DNA of 64,000 nucleotides from contig RHKP01000001.1 in NCBI GenBank assembly GCA_008363215.1, forward strand, positions 1 to 64,000, written 5' to 3'. This document shows, piece by piece, positions 16,859-24,994 of the stretch. This DNA is from Cyanobacteria bacterium CYA. GTDB lineage: Bacteria; Planctomycetota; Phycisphaerae; Phycisphaerales; UBA1924. The notes beneath the pieces were generated by a model. That model worked only from the letters and a program-made list of their open reading frames with translations. It searched no databases and was not told the DNA's origin. Each line of letters opens with the position of its first letter. Position 1 is the stretch's first letter. The translations under genes were made by a program, and so were the position numbers.

Positions 16859-17317
16859 TTGGCCAAGAAAAAACGCGGACGTCGTCCGGCACTTGCGAAC
16901 TACCCGATCGCGGAGTTGCAGCGGGAAATGGAGCGGCGGGCGGCGCAGGTCGGCGACATGGTCCGTGAGCGGGACGGGCTGCTGGCCCGACTCGAGGAAC
17001 TGGATGCTGTGATCGAGGTGTTCGGAGGGACATCTGCTCGCGCCAAGCCGGGTCGTGGCCCGGGTCGTCCGGCGCGCAAGACGGCCGGGGGCAGGGGCAA
17101 GGCGGGGCGCACGCGACCCAGGAACGAGATGAGCCTTGCCGAGGCGCTGTGCAGGTTGCTCAAGAACAAGACGATGGGCGTGACGGAGATCACGTCGGCG
17201 GTGCAGAAGGCCGGATACAAGACGAACGCGGAGAATTTCCGGACCATCGTGAACCAGACGCTGATCAAGGACGCGCGATTCAAGAAGGTTTCGCGGGGAC
17301 AATACACGGCCGCGTGA
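16859..17317 (+). CDS. Putative DNA-binding protein with AT-hook-like segment and winged-helix domain
   Basis: A 152-residue basic protein starting at TTG; AAGAGGAGG ends eight bases before it, while the nearby ATG at 16851 is out of frame. Residues about 15-52 form a coiled coil (ELQREMERRAAQVGDMVRER). Residues about 60-85 are rich in Gly, Arg, Pro and Lys with GRGPGRPARK, like an AT-hook. Residues 90-152 look like a winged helix (MSLAEALCRLLKNK, VTEITSAVQKAGYKT, FRTIVNQTLIKD, FKKVSRGQY), similar in layout to HARE-HTH-type domains. It may be a nucleoid-associated protein or regulator. It lies alone between parB and the HDOD gene. Confidence 0.75.
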   Translation: MAKKKRGRRPALANYPIAELQREMERRAAQVGDMVRERDGLLARLEELDAVIEVFGGTSARAKPGRGPGRPARKTAGGRGKAGRTRPRNEMSLAEALCRLLKNKTMGVTEITSAVQKAGYKTNAENFRTIVNQTLIKDARFKKVSRGQYTAA

Positions 17318-17322
17318 CGGCA

Positions 17323-17340
17323 GGGGGGAAACTTCCCCCC
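17323..17340 (+). terminator. GC hairpin after the winged-helix gene
   Basis: Six G residues, AA, a two-base loop, TT and six C residues make a perfect 8-bp stem six bases after the stop at 17317. It has no T-tract of its own and stands just before a better terminator at 17365-17402. Confidence 0.45.
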
Positions 17341-17364
17341 GACACAAGTGACATAGAAGGCGAT

Positions 17365-17402
17365 CAACGGGTCGGGACGAGGTTCCGGCCTGTTGTTCTT
17401 TT
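17365..17402 (+). terminator. Intrinsic terminator before the HDOD gene
   Basis: CAACGGGTCGG (17365-17375) and CCGGCCTGTTG (17385-17395) pair over 11 positions in RNA, two of them G-U, and are followed by TTCTTTT. It ends transcription of the winged-helix gene. Confidence 0.65.
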
Positions 17403-17467
17403 GCGGATTCGGGAAAGTGGAGGGGTTTTGCTGCCGATGCAGATGAGGGCCATATTGGGAGCAACGC

Positions 17468-18349
17468 ATGGGAGCCACTGCCGAACAGAGAGAACAGGTC
17501 GTATCGGCGGCGATCCGGGAGATCAGCCACATCGCGACCCTACCCGAGATCACGCTGAAGATCATCGATCTGGTGGAGGATCCCAAGTCGACGGCTCAGG
17601 ATCTGAATGAGGTGATTTCGAACGATCCGGCGTTGTGCAGCCGCATCCTCAAGGTGGTCAACTCGAGTTTCTACGGGCTTCCGGGGCAAATCGCCTCGAT
17701 CAACCGGGCGATCGTCATGCTGGGGCTCAATGCGGTGAAGAACATCGCCATTGCCGCCAGCCTGGCCAAGTTATTCCGGGGAGGAGAACTGACGCCCAAT
17801 TTTTCAGCGCGGCACCTGTGGACGCACTCGAACCTGACCGCAGCGTGCGCGAAGATGATCGCCGACACGCTCAAACTGGGTCTGGCCGACGAGGCGTACC
17901 TGGGTGGGCTGATTCACGACCTGGGCATCATGGTCGAGATGCAGTTCGATCGTTCCTCGCTGATCGAGGTGGTGCGGTCGGTGGGGACGCGTGGGGACGG
18001 GTCACCGGTCGGGTCGATGCTCGAGGCCGAAGAGAACATATTCGGCGCCGATCATCAGGACTTCGGGCTGGCGTTGTGCAAGAAGTGGAAGTTTCCCGAG
18101 ACGTTCCAGCGTGTGACGGGATATCACCATCGTCCGCTGGAACTGGCGGCCGAGAATCGCACGATCTCGACGGTGGTGTACGTGGCCGACCACATCGCGG
18201 GGGGGATGAAGGGTGGGTTCCGTCTGGACCACGTTTCGCTGGATCTTGATCCCAAGGTGCTGGACGCGTTGAAGTTGACGGTTGCGCAAGTGGAGGATCT
18301 GACCGCGCGCCTGAGCGAAGTGGCGGCGACGCTGGACACGAGTTTGTAA
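17468..18349 (+). CDS. HDOD domain protein
   Basis: A 293-residue protein whose residues about 20-215 match the HDOD domain: LPEITLKIIDLVEDPKSTAQ, NDPALCSRILKVVNSSFYG, the INRAIVMLGLNAVKNIAIA segment and HDLGIMVE. HDOD is a non-catalytic relative of HD phosphohydrolases, and most metal ligands are lost. Such proteins act in signalling, often near cyclic-di-GMP or chemotaxis systems, but no partner is adjacent here. The remaining C-terminal part is helical. A preceding terminator suggests it has its own promoter. Function is therefore only assigned by domain. Confidence 0.92.
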   Translation: MGATAEQREQVVSAAIREISHIATLPEITLKIIDLVEDPKSTAQDLNEVISNDPALCSRILKVVNSSFYGLPGQIASINRAIVMLGLNAVKNIAIAASLAKLFRGGELTPNFSARHLWTHSNLTAACAKMIADTLKLGLADEAYLGGLIHDLGIMVEMQFDRSSLIEVVRSVGTRGDGSPVGSMLEAEENIFGADHQDFGLALCKKWKFPETFQRVTGYHHRPLELAAENRTISTVVYVADHIAGGMKGGFRLDHVSLDLDPKVLDALKLTVAQVEDLTARLSEVAATLDTSL

Positions 18350-18480
18350 GGCATGCTCTCTCTTTCTCCCTCCGGGCGGCTGCATCGCGGGTGCGGCCGT
18401 CCATGTTTTTGTGACTCGTGAGGAGAGGAGCCGTTTGGACGCCCGACGGTTGAGGGGGAGCGGCGATACGCTGTGGTCCC

Positions 18481-20310
18481 ATGGTGTTGCACGCCCGCAC
18501 GAAGCCATCGATGCACCTGACGCTGGTGCAGGACTGGTTCCCCATCCTGATCGGGGCGCTGGTGGGGGTGGGCACGGGCATGGCTGCGGTGGGTTTCAAT
18601 GAGACGCTGCTGCTGGTGGAGCGTTGGTCGCATCGCCTGCACCTTGGCGAGGTGGGCGGGCCTGGGATTGCGTGGGTGATCCTCACGCCGGTGGTCGGCA
18701 TGTTCCTCACCGGGCTGCTGGTGCACCTGATCGCTTCAGACGCCAAGGGGCACGGCGTGCCGCAGGTGATGGAGAGCCTGATCAAGCGCGGCGGGGTGAT
18801 GACGTTGCGCACCGGGATCGTCAAGGCCCTGGTGTCGATCCTCACCGTGGGCAGCGGGGGGTCGGGCGGAACCGAGGGGCCCATCGTGCAGATCGGGGCG
18901 GTGGCCGGCTCGGTTGTCGGGCAGAGGATGCGAGTGGACCGGCAGTTGCTGATGACGCTGGTGGGTTGCGGATCAGCGGCGGGCATCAGTTCGATCTTCA
19001 ACGCGCCGATTGCCGGTGTGTTCTTCGTGCTTGAAATCCTGCTGCGCGACCTTTCGATCAAGACTTTCGCTCCGATCGTTGTCAGTTCGGTGTTCTCGGC
19101 GGTGACGACGCAGGCGCTGCTCGGACGGAACGTGGCGATCTTCACGATTGACCGGGCGCTGGAGCGCGCCCAGTTCACGCTGATGGAGTTGCCCAGTTTC
19201 CTGCTGCTCGGCGCGGTGAGCGGGCTGGTGGCCGTGGGATTCAACAGATCCCTGCACCTGATGGAAGACGTGTTTGACCGCATCCGCGTGCACGCGGTGA
19301 TCAAGCCGGCGATCGGGGCGCTGGTGCTGGGCGGGCTGGGCATCGCGACGGTGTACCTGTCGCGGTGGTGCGGCGCCGAGGGAGAAGCCAGGCACGTTCC
19401 GGCGGTGTACGGCAACGGGTATTCGTTGATCCGCACGCTGCTGGAGCCGTCGACCTACGCAGGCGATGGCGGGGGTCCGCTGCCGATCATCACGTTGTTC
19501 CTGTTGGCGCTGCTGGTGCTCAAGGTGTTGGCGACCAGTTTCACGCTGGCGTCGGGCGGATCGGGCGGGGTGTTTGCGCCCAGTCTGGCGCTCGGTGCGG
19601 TGAGTGGGGCGATCGTGGGGCATGGGCTGGAGATGCTGAATCTCACGCCGGGGGGGTCGACGCCGGCGACGTATGCGCTGGTCGGCATGGCGGCGGTGCT
19701 GGCCGGCTCGATGCACGCGCCGCTGACGGCGATGCTTCTGCTGTTTGAGTTGACGCGGAACTTCTATGTGATCCTCCCGATCATGCTGGCGGCCATTCTC
19801 GCCACGTCCGTCAGCCAGTTGCTCGATCGCGACTCGATCTACACCGCCAAGTTGCGTCGTGCGGGGGTGCTGCTGGGCGGATCGCGGGATTTGACGCTGT
19901 TACGGAAGATTGCGGTATCGAGCGTGGTGCGCACGCCGTTGCCGTCCGAGCCGATTTATGCTTCGGACCCGTTGAGCAAACTGATCACACTGCACGCCAA
20001 CTACAACGTGCCGGATTTTCCGGTGGTGGATCAAAGCGGGCAGTACATGGGGATGGTCACCGGCGCCGACATGCGGACGGCGTTGATCGACCGCGAGGCG
20101 GTGCCGTTGCTGCTGGTGGCTGAACTGCTGCGCCCGGATCTGCCGACGATCGCGGTGGACGAAAGCCTCGATTCGGTGATGGAGAAGTTTGCGTTGTATG
20201 AGGTGGCGAGTCTGTGTCTGCTGGACCCGGCCTCGCCGGGCAGGCCGTTGGCGCTGATCTCGCGCGCCAAGGTGATGAAGCGCTACCGCGAGGCGCTGGA
20301 GCAGGATTGA
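18481..20310 (+). CDS. ClC-type chloride channel/antiporter with CBS pair
   Basis: A 609-residue membrane protein. About 11 hydrophobic segments span residues 18-455. The anion filter motifs are visible: KGHGVPQV near 95, GSGGSGGTEGPIVQIG near 122-137, with Glu in the position of the gating/proton Glu of ClC exchangers, and GSGGVFAPSLALGA near 360. Residues about 475-605 contain two CBS domains, which often bind adenine nucleotides and adjust activity. It moves chloride, perhaps in exchange for protons, across the inner membrane. The next gene starts within its stop codon. Confidence 0.94.
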   Translation: MVLHARTKPSMHLTLVQDWFPILIGALVGVGTGMAAVGFNETLLLVERWSHRLHLGEVGGPGIAWVILTPVVGMFLTGLLVHLIASDAKGHGVPQVMESLIKRGGVMTLRTGIVKALVSILTVGSGGSGGTEGPIVQIGAVAGSVVGQRMRVDRQLLMTLVGCGSAAGISSIFNAPIAGVFFVLEILLRDLSIKTFAPIVVSSVFSAVTTQALLGRNVAIFTIDRALERAQFTLMELPSFLLLGAVSGLVAVGFNRSLHLMEDVFDRIRVHAVIKPAIGALVLGGLGIATVYLSRWCGAEGEARHVPAVYGNGYSLIRTLLEPSTYAGDGGGPLPIITLFLLALLVLKVLATSFTLASGGSGGVFAPSLALGAVSGAIVGHGLEMLNLTPGGSTPATYALVGMAAVLAGSMHAPLTAMLLLFELTRNFYVILPIMLAAILATSVSQLLDRDSIYTAKLRRAGVLLGGSRDLTLLRKIAVSSVVRTPLPSEPIYASDPLSKLITLHANYNVPDFPVVDQSGQYMGMVTGADMRTALIDREAVPLLLVAELLRPDLPTIAVDESLDSVMEKFALYEVASLCLLDPASPGRPLALISRAKVMKRYREALEQD

Positions 20311-20714
20311 TGCCTGGCTGGTTGATTGGGCTGCTGGTGGTGGGGGGGATCGTCCTCGAGTTCGGGGTGATTGTGCTCGTGCTGCGAGGGTTGATGCGGT
20401 CGAGCCTGGGGAGGTTGAGCGATCAATTCCCGTTCACCGAGCCGGAGGCAGGCGCGGTGCGACGGAACTTTCAGTCCTTCAGCATCGGCCTGGTCAATGC
20501 AGGGTACTCGATTCATGTCGCGGTGGACGATCATTCGCTGCACCTGATGCCGGCCGCCATTTTGCGCTGGTGCGGGGTGCGGGCGTGCAGTGTGCCGTGG
20601 TCGGAAGTGCGGGTGCTCAAGCGGGTGGGTTCGTATCGCAAGGCCAGGATCGGCGGGGTCAACTTGTACGGCCCGGGCTGGTGTCTGGATCTGGCATCTC
20701 CAGACGAAGCGTGA
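20310..20714 (+). CDS. Small membrane-anchored protein of unknown function
   Basis: A 134-residue protein whose ATG overlaps the ClC stop (TGATG, 20308-20312), so it is co-translated with the channel gene. Residues 3-25 form one membrane helix (IGLLVVGGIVLEFGVIVLVL). The soluble remainder (about 40-134) has beta-like segments (IGLVNAGYSIHVAVDDHSLHL) and is not recognised. The coupling suggests it affects the channel, but this is inference. Confidence 0.7.
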   Translation: MPGWLIGLLVVGGIVLEFGVIVLVLRGLMRSSLGRLSDQFPFTEPEAGAVRRNFQSFSIGLVNAGYSIHVAVDDHSLHLMPAAILRWCGVRACSVPWSEVRVLKRVGSYRKARIGGVNLYGPGWCLDLASPDEA

Positions 20715-20765
20715 CACCCATATAGTTTTGCGGTGTGGTCAGCATTTGCACCCGTGCGGCGGAAG

Positions 20766-21368
20766 ATGGTCATGCTCAGGTACGTGGCGATGGCGGCGCT
20801 GGTGATGCTCGGCGGGTGCGCCAGTGTGTGGGAGCGCAGTTACGAATCCCGCATCGGCGCAGCGGCCGAGAGCCTGCCCGCCCGGGCCGACGTCGCGGTG
20901 CGTGAGGTGCCCTGGTCGCGGGTTGAGGAAGCGCTCCGCGAACTGTCGGTGATGTGGGAGCAGAGCGACGAGCCGTATGAGGAGTGGGCGGCGGAGAAGA
21001 AGCGCCAGGCCGACGCCAAGTTGCTGCGTGCCCTCCAGGTGACCGAGTCGGTGGACGAGGTGCAGATCATCGGTCGGAGTTCGTTCAAGACGGTCGAGCG
21101 TGTGAGGCCTCATGCCGGCGCGTTGGAGAAGTTTGCGCGTTCGATCGGTGCGGACATGGCGATCTGGGCGAGCCGGTACGTGGGCAAGAGCGAGCGGATC
21201 GAGAGCCAGCCGGTGTACTCGTCGGGGTATCGGCACGTGCAGTATTACGACACGCGGGCGAAGAGGTATCGCACACGGCTGGAGTACGACGACTGGACGA
21301 CGTACGTGCCGGTGGTTATCGAGGCCGACGAGACGGCGTGGGTGGTCTACTACCTGCGCCACCGATAA
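20766..21368 (+). CDS. Putative lipoprotein
   Basis: A 200-residue protein with a lipoprotein signal: MVMLRYVAMAALVMLGGC, lipobox LGGC, Cys18. Residues 60-135 contain two helical stretches rich in Glu and Lys. The C-terminal part has many aromatic residues (YSSGYRHVQYYDTRAKRYRT) and ends in VVYYLRHR. The ATG at 20766 is preferred to 20733 because it gives a compact signal. It follows the ClC gene pair in the same direction and may be in the same operon. Function is unknown. Confidence 0.75.
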   Translation: MVMLRYVAMAALVMLGGCASVWERSYESRIGAAAESLPARADVAVREVPWSRVEEALRELSVMWEQSDEPYEEWAAEKKRQADAKLLRALQVTESVDEVQIIGRSSFKTVERVRPHAGALEKFARSIGADMAIWASRYVGKSERIESQPVYSSGYRHVQYYDTRAKRYRTRLEYDDWTTYVPVVIEADETAWVVYYLRHR

Positions 21369-21565
21369 GCGATGTCAATGGGAAACCGGTGTGGCGACGG
21401 GAAAGAGGATTGCCCCTCAGCCAGACTGCCCGCACGAGGCGGTTGAACGACGTTCGATGTATTCACTGATTGAAGAAAACCGCCCTTTCTGCGGCGGCAG
21501 TGGGGCAGAGCCGACCTACCGTTGGACGCGGCCCGGAGAGCCCGGGTGAACGCAGGAGACCGGCG

Positions 21566-22576
21566 ATGCCCGACTATGCCCGGATGATCGAGGCCGCTCG
21601 CGAGGCGGTGACCTTTGCCAGCACGGTGTGTCGCCAGGTGCAGCGTTCGCTGGACGATGTGCGGGCCATCACCAAGGACGACAAGAGCCCGGTGACCGTG
21701 GCCGACTACGCCAGCCAGGCGATCGTGGCGTGGGTGCTGCGGGAGAGGCTGGGTGAGTTCGTCCTTGTGGGTGAAGAAGCCAGCGGGTTTCTGCGTCAGC
21801 CGGAACATGCTCCCCATCTCGAGGCCACGGTGGCTGCGGTGCAGGAAATCTGGGGCGACGCCACGGGTGACGAGGTGCTCAAGGCCATCGACCTCGGCGG
21901 AGGCGACACCAAACACCACGCCTTCTGGACGCTCGACCCCGTGGACGGCACCAAGGGCTTCCTGCGGAATCAGCAGTACGCCATCGCGCTGGGTTACATC
22001 GAGAGCGGCGTCCCCACGATGGGCGTGCTGGGGTGTCCGAACCTCCCGGTCGACATGTCGGCCCCGCTCGATGAGTCGGACCCGAACGGGTGTCTCTACT
22101 ACGGCATCCGCGGCGAAGGGGTGTACGAAGCCCCGTGCGACGACGAGCACGCCTCACCCACGCGCATCACGCGATTGGACCACCCGCCTGGAGACCCGAT
22201 CCTGGTGTGCGCCTCGGTCGAGAAGGCCCATTCAAACGTGGACGACACCGATCGCATTCTCGCGCATATCGGCGAGGCGAACGAGATGGTACGACTGGAC
22301 AGCCAAGCCAAGTACGCCGTCGTCGCCCGCGGGCAGGCCGACGCGTATCTGCGTCTGCCGACCAAGAAGGGGTATGTGGAGCGGATCTGGGACCATGCGG
22401 CCGGGGCGATGATTGCCAACGAGGCCGGCGCGGCCGTGACAGACATCCACGGCAAGGTGCTGGATTTCAGCCACGGGCGAGGACTGGAGAAGAACCGCGG
22501 CATCGTGTGCGCGCCGCCGCGCGTGGCCGGTCTGGTGATTGGCGCGATCCGGGATCTGGGGATCGGACAGGAGTAG
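21566..22576 (+). CDS. 3'(2'),5'-bisphosphate nucleotidase (PAP phosphatase, HAL2/CysQ-like)
   Basis: A 336-residue member of the inositol-monophosphatase superfamily. Metal sites are LVGEEASG (Glu near 74), DPVDGTKGF near 128-136 and WDHAAGAMI near 276. The SPVTVADYASQA segment near 43-54 and the wording DPVDGTKGF are typical of the HAL2/SAL1 branch, which removes the 3'-phosphate from PAP, the by-product of PAPS-dependent sulfotransferases and of sulfate reduction. AGGAG stands about eight bases before the ATG. Two sulfotransferase genes occur in the same window, which fits this use. An inositol-phosphate substrate is less likely. Confidence 0.9.
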   Translation: MPDYARMIEAAREAVTFASTVCRQVQRSLDDVRAITKDDKSPVTVADYASQAIVAWVLRERLGEFVLVGEEASGFLRQPEHAPHLEATVAAVQEIWGDATGDEVLKAIDLGGGDTKHHAFWTLDPVDGTKGFLRNQQYAIALGYIESGVPTMGVLGCPNLPVDMSAPLDESDPNGCLYYGIRGEGVYEAPCDDEHASPTRITRLDHPPGDPILVCASVEKAHSNVDDTDRILAHIGEANEMVRLDSQAKYAVVARGQADAYLRLPTKKGYVERIWDHAAGAMIANEAGAAVTDIHGKVLDFSHGRGLEKNRGIVCAPPRVAGLVIGAIRDLGIGQE

Positions 22577-22894
22577 ATCGACTCTCTGAGCCGGCTACGA
22601 ACCTCGGAGCCCCCATACGCCACTTGCCGGAGATGTGGGCGCAGTCGCAGGATGATCGCCTGACGAGCGGACAGATCCTTCTTTCTTCGCGCGGCCCAGA
22701 TCGTCCTGAGGCACCGGGTATGCCACTCTGAAGCCGTTCATCGTTCCGTGTCCGGCGATCGGTCTGGGTGTGACGCCGGAAGAGGCAGCCAAGCGCGGCA
22801 ACCTACCGGTTGGAAGGTGGTTCCACTGACCGGTTGGAAACCGGTCCTACCTACCGGTTGGAAACCGGTCCAACCGACTGGTTGGGAGGCGGTC
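22577..22894. other. Intergenic region carrying repeats
   Basis: This 318-base stretch lies between the convergent PAP phosphatase and lptB. Its right half is the 24-bp tandem repeat; its left half (22577-22800) has no recognised gene or hairpin. Confidence 0.6.
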
Positions 22895-22898
22895 CTAT
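22803..22898. repeat. Four tandem 24-bp units (ACCGGTTGGAAACCGGT core)
   Basis: ACCGGTTGG recurs at 22805, 22829 and 22853, and as ACTGGTTGG at 22877, an exact 24-base period. Each better unit contains the inverted repeat ACCGGTT/AACCGGT. Because 24 is divisible by three, one frame reads the octapeptide TGWKPVLP. This is a short interspersed repeat type seen in planctomycete genomes. The last unit overlaps the end of lptB. Confidence 0.85.
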
Positions 22899-23698
22899 GG
22901 GTGACGGCTGCGGTTCGTGGAGGCTCCTACGGGCGGGACGCCTGTGCCACCGGTCGCCACCGGCTCGTCAAACTCATCGCCCCGGAACAGCGAGCCGAGG
23001 TAGACACGCTTGACCAGGTCGTCATTGATCAGTTCGCGCGGCGTGCCCTGGGCCAGCACCTTGCCTGCGTCGATGATGTAGGCCCGGTCGCACACGCGCA
23101 GCGTCTGCTGCACGTTGTGATCGGTGATGAGGAACGCGATGCCCTGGTCGCACAGGCGGCGCAGTTCGTTCTGGAGTTCTTCGACCGCGATCGGGTCGAC
23201 GCCGCTGAACGGCTCGTCGAGCAGAATCAGCCGCGGCTCGGTGATCAGCGAACGTGCGATCTCCAACTTCCGCCGCTCGCCGCCCGAGCAGGTGCGGGCC
23301 AGGTGTTTGGCCTTGTGCGTCAGCCCGAAGCGGGCGAGCAGTTCATCGGCCCGGCGGCGGCGCTCCTTGCGCGAGAGTTTGCGCGTTTCGAGGATGGCCA
23401 GCAGATTCTGCTCGCAGGTCAGGCGCTGAAAGACGCTCGGCTCCTGGCTCAGGTACCCGATGCCCATGCGGGCGTGCCGGTACATCGGCTGGCCGGTCAG
23501 GTCGTGCCCGTCAAAGACCACGCGCCCGGCGTCGGCCTCGATCATGCCGATGGTCATGCGGAAACTGGTCGTCTTTCCCGCGCCGTTGCGCCCGAGCAGG
23601 CCGACGATCTCCGCCTTCTCGACCGAGATGGAGACGCCGTCGACGACCGTGCGCCCGGCGTAGGCCTTTCGGAGGTTGGTCGCTTCGAGCAGAGGCAT
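22895..23698 (-). CDS. lptB: LPS export ABC transporter ATP-binding protein
   Basis: A 267-residue ABC ATPase of the LptB type. Walker A GRNGAGKTT is at about 35-43, the YLSQEPSVFQRLT Q-loop near 81-93, the signature is CSGGERRKLEIAR (Cys in place of the usual Leu) near 137-149, Walker B LILLDEPFSGVDP and the H-loop ITDHNVQ. It powers lipopolysaccharide extraction from the inner membrane with LptF and LptG, and an LptF/G-type permease starts at 63487. Normal LptB proteins end soon after VYLG; here about 20 further residues (including TGGTGVPPVG) come from interspersed repeats at 22895-22950. The added tail may be tolerated or may mark a changed C-terminus. Confidence 0.93.
   Translation of the reverse strand: MPLLEATNLRKAYAGRTVVDGVSISVEKAEIVGLLGRNGAGKTTSFRMTIGMIEADAGRVVFDGHDLTGQPMYRHARMGIGYLSQEPSVFQRLTCEQNLLAILETRKLSRKERRRRADELLARFGLTHKAKHLARTCSGGERRKLEIARSLITEPRLILLDEPFSGVDPIAVEELQNELRRLCDQGIAFLITDHNVQQTLRVCDRAYIIDAGKVLAQGTPRELINDDLVKRVYLGSLFRGDEFDEPVATGGTGVPPVGASTNRSRHP
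22931..22950. repeat. 20-bp interspersed repeat, copy 1
   Basis: GGGCGGGACGCCTGTGCCAC matches the copy at 61615-61634 at 19 of 20 positions. This copy lies inside the 3' end of lptB and encodes GTGVPP. Confidence 0.8.
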
Positions 23699-23771
23699 GT
23701 GGACAGAGTGTACGCGGGGTCGCATCGCCCGCCCGGAACGCGTGCTGCTGAGCCGGCCGGTATCATCCTCG

Positions 23772-24536
23772 ATGCACTCACCTACAGACGAGCCGGCCCG
23801 CAACCACCCGTCGGCCCGTCCGCTCGGCAGGCTGCCGCGGGCTCTCAGTGTCGCCGGGCTCTCGGGTCTGCTTCTGCTGGCAGTGTGGGTCAGCGTCGAG
23901 CGGCCTTTGGTGCAACTGGAGAACGTCTTTACGGAGAAGTGGTACTTCCTGGAGAAGGCCCAACTCGTGGCGTGGCTTGCGCTGATCGCGAGCACGGTGG
24001 CGGCGGCGGCACGGGTGCGTGCAAGACAGGGTTTGCTGCTGGCGTTGTGGCTGGGCGTCGCCGGCTCGCTCGCGGTGGCGCGTGAACTCGACCTGCACGC
24101 GGTGCTCAACCCGCCGAACATCCACATCATCGGGCTCAAGCCCGAGCAGGCGGTGCACTTCCGCATCGACTGGTGGGACGACCCGAGTGTTTCGCTCTTG
24201 CTCAAGTTGGGGTGGGGCGGGGTGTTTCTTGCGATCGGGGCCGCCCTGCTGGCGCCCTTCATCGCGGCCCGATATCGGTGGGTACGCAGGATCTGGCGCA
24301 AAGAACCTTTCCCGTGCCTGATCGCGGGCGGGCTGATGATGCTCTTCCTCGGCTACATCTCCGACGATGTCATCGGCCGGGCGCTGCGCGAATCGGGCAT
24401 TCGGCTGTCCGGAGTCGAAGAGGTGTTCGAGTTGATGGGCGTGGTCCTGCTCGCGACGGCCGCAGGCGTGCTGGCGATCTATCGCGGGCCTGATCGCCCG
24501 TCCGGGGCGACGTCGGGAGATTCGGTCAGCGGATGA
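23772..24536 (+). CDS. Polytopic membrane protein of unknown function
   Basis: A 254-residue protein with about six hydrophobic segments (near 22-42, 55-75, 80-100, 140-160, 180-200 and 218-238). A conserved-looking polar stretch ELDLHAVLNPPNIHIIGL lies between the third and fourth. The family is not recognised. It is divergent from lptB with 73 bases between starts, so the two may share a control region. Its end overlaps the end of the DUF4870 gene on the other strand by 11 bases. Confidence 0.7.
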   Translation: MHSPTDEPARNHPSARPLGRLPRALSVAGLSGLLLLAVWVSVERPLVQLENVFTEKWYFLEKAQLVAWLALIASTVAAAARVRARQGLLLALWLGVAGSLAVARELDLHAVLNPPNIHIIGLKPEQAVHFRIDWWDDPSVSLLLKLGWGGVFLAIGAALLAPFIAARYRWVRRIWRKEPFPCLIAGGLMMLFLGYISDDVIGRALRESGIRLSGVEEVFELMGVVLLATAAGVLAIYRGPDRPSGATSGDSVSG

Positions 24537-24948
24537 ATCGGAGCGTCATCGGATAGCGGTAGTACTCACCCTTGTTGGCGGCCACCGAGGCGGCGATCAT
24601 ACCGACGACGCCCAGGACAAAGGGCAGAAACGCGGCGACGATGACCAGGGGGAATGCCAATCCGCAGGTGACGGCAGTCAGCAGCCCGGCCGCGAGCGGC
24701 AGCACGAGCGAGTAAATCATCAGCGAGATGTGAAAGTTGAGCGTCTCGCGCCCGTGATCGTCGATGAAGCGGGACTCGTCCTTCTTGATGAGCCACATGA
24801 TCAACGGGGCGGCGAACATGAGGATCCAGATGGCAAAGTAGCCCAGCAGCGACAGGTGCATCAGTGTTGCGTAGGTGCGTTCGCTCTCGGTGGCATCGGG
24901 CTCCCAGGCACGGCCTCGCTCGTTGATTGGATAGGTACCATCGCTCAT
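24526..24948 (-). CDS. DUF4870 membrane protein
   Basis: A 140-residue protein of the DUF4870/YjzC-like family: SERTYATLMHLSLLGYF, PLIMWLIKKDESRFIDDHGRE and LNFHISLMIYSLVLPL are the usual landmarks, with three to four membrane helices. Function is unknown. It is the last gene of a minus-strand group with the CHAD and M3-peptidase genes, 46 bases from the former. Confidence 0.88.
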   Translation of the reverse strand: MSDGTYPINERGRAWEPDATESERTYATLMHLSLLGYFAIWILMFAAPLIMWLIKKDESRFIDDHGRETLNFHISLMIYSLVLPLAAGLLTAVTCGLAFPLVIVAAFLPFVLGVVGMIAASVAANKGEYYRYPMTLRFIR

Positions 24949-24994
24949 GCCCGACCTCCCGCTTCATCGTATTGGGAAGCGGGACCGCCTGCTT

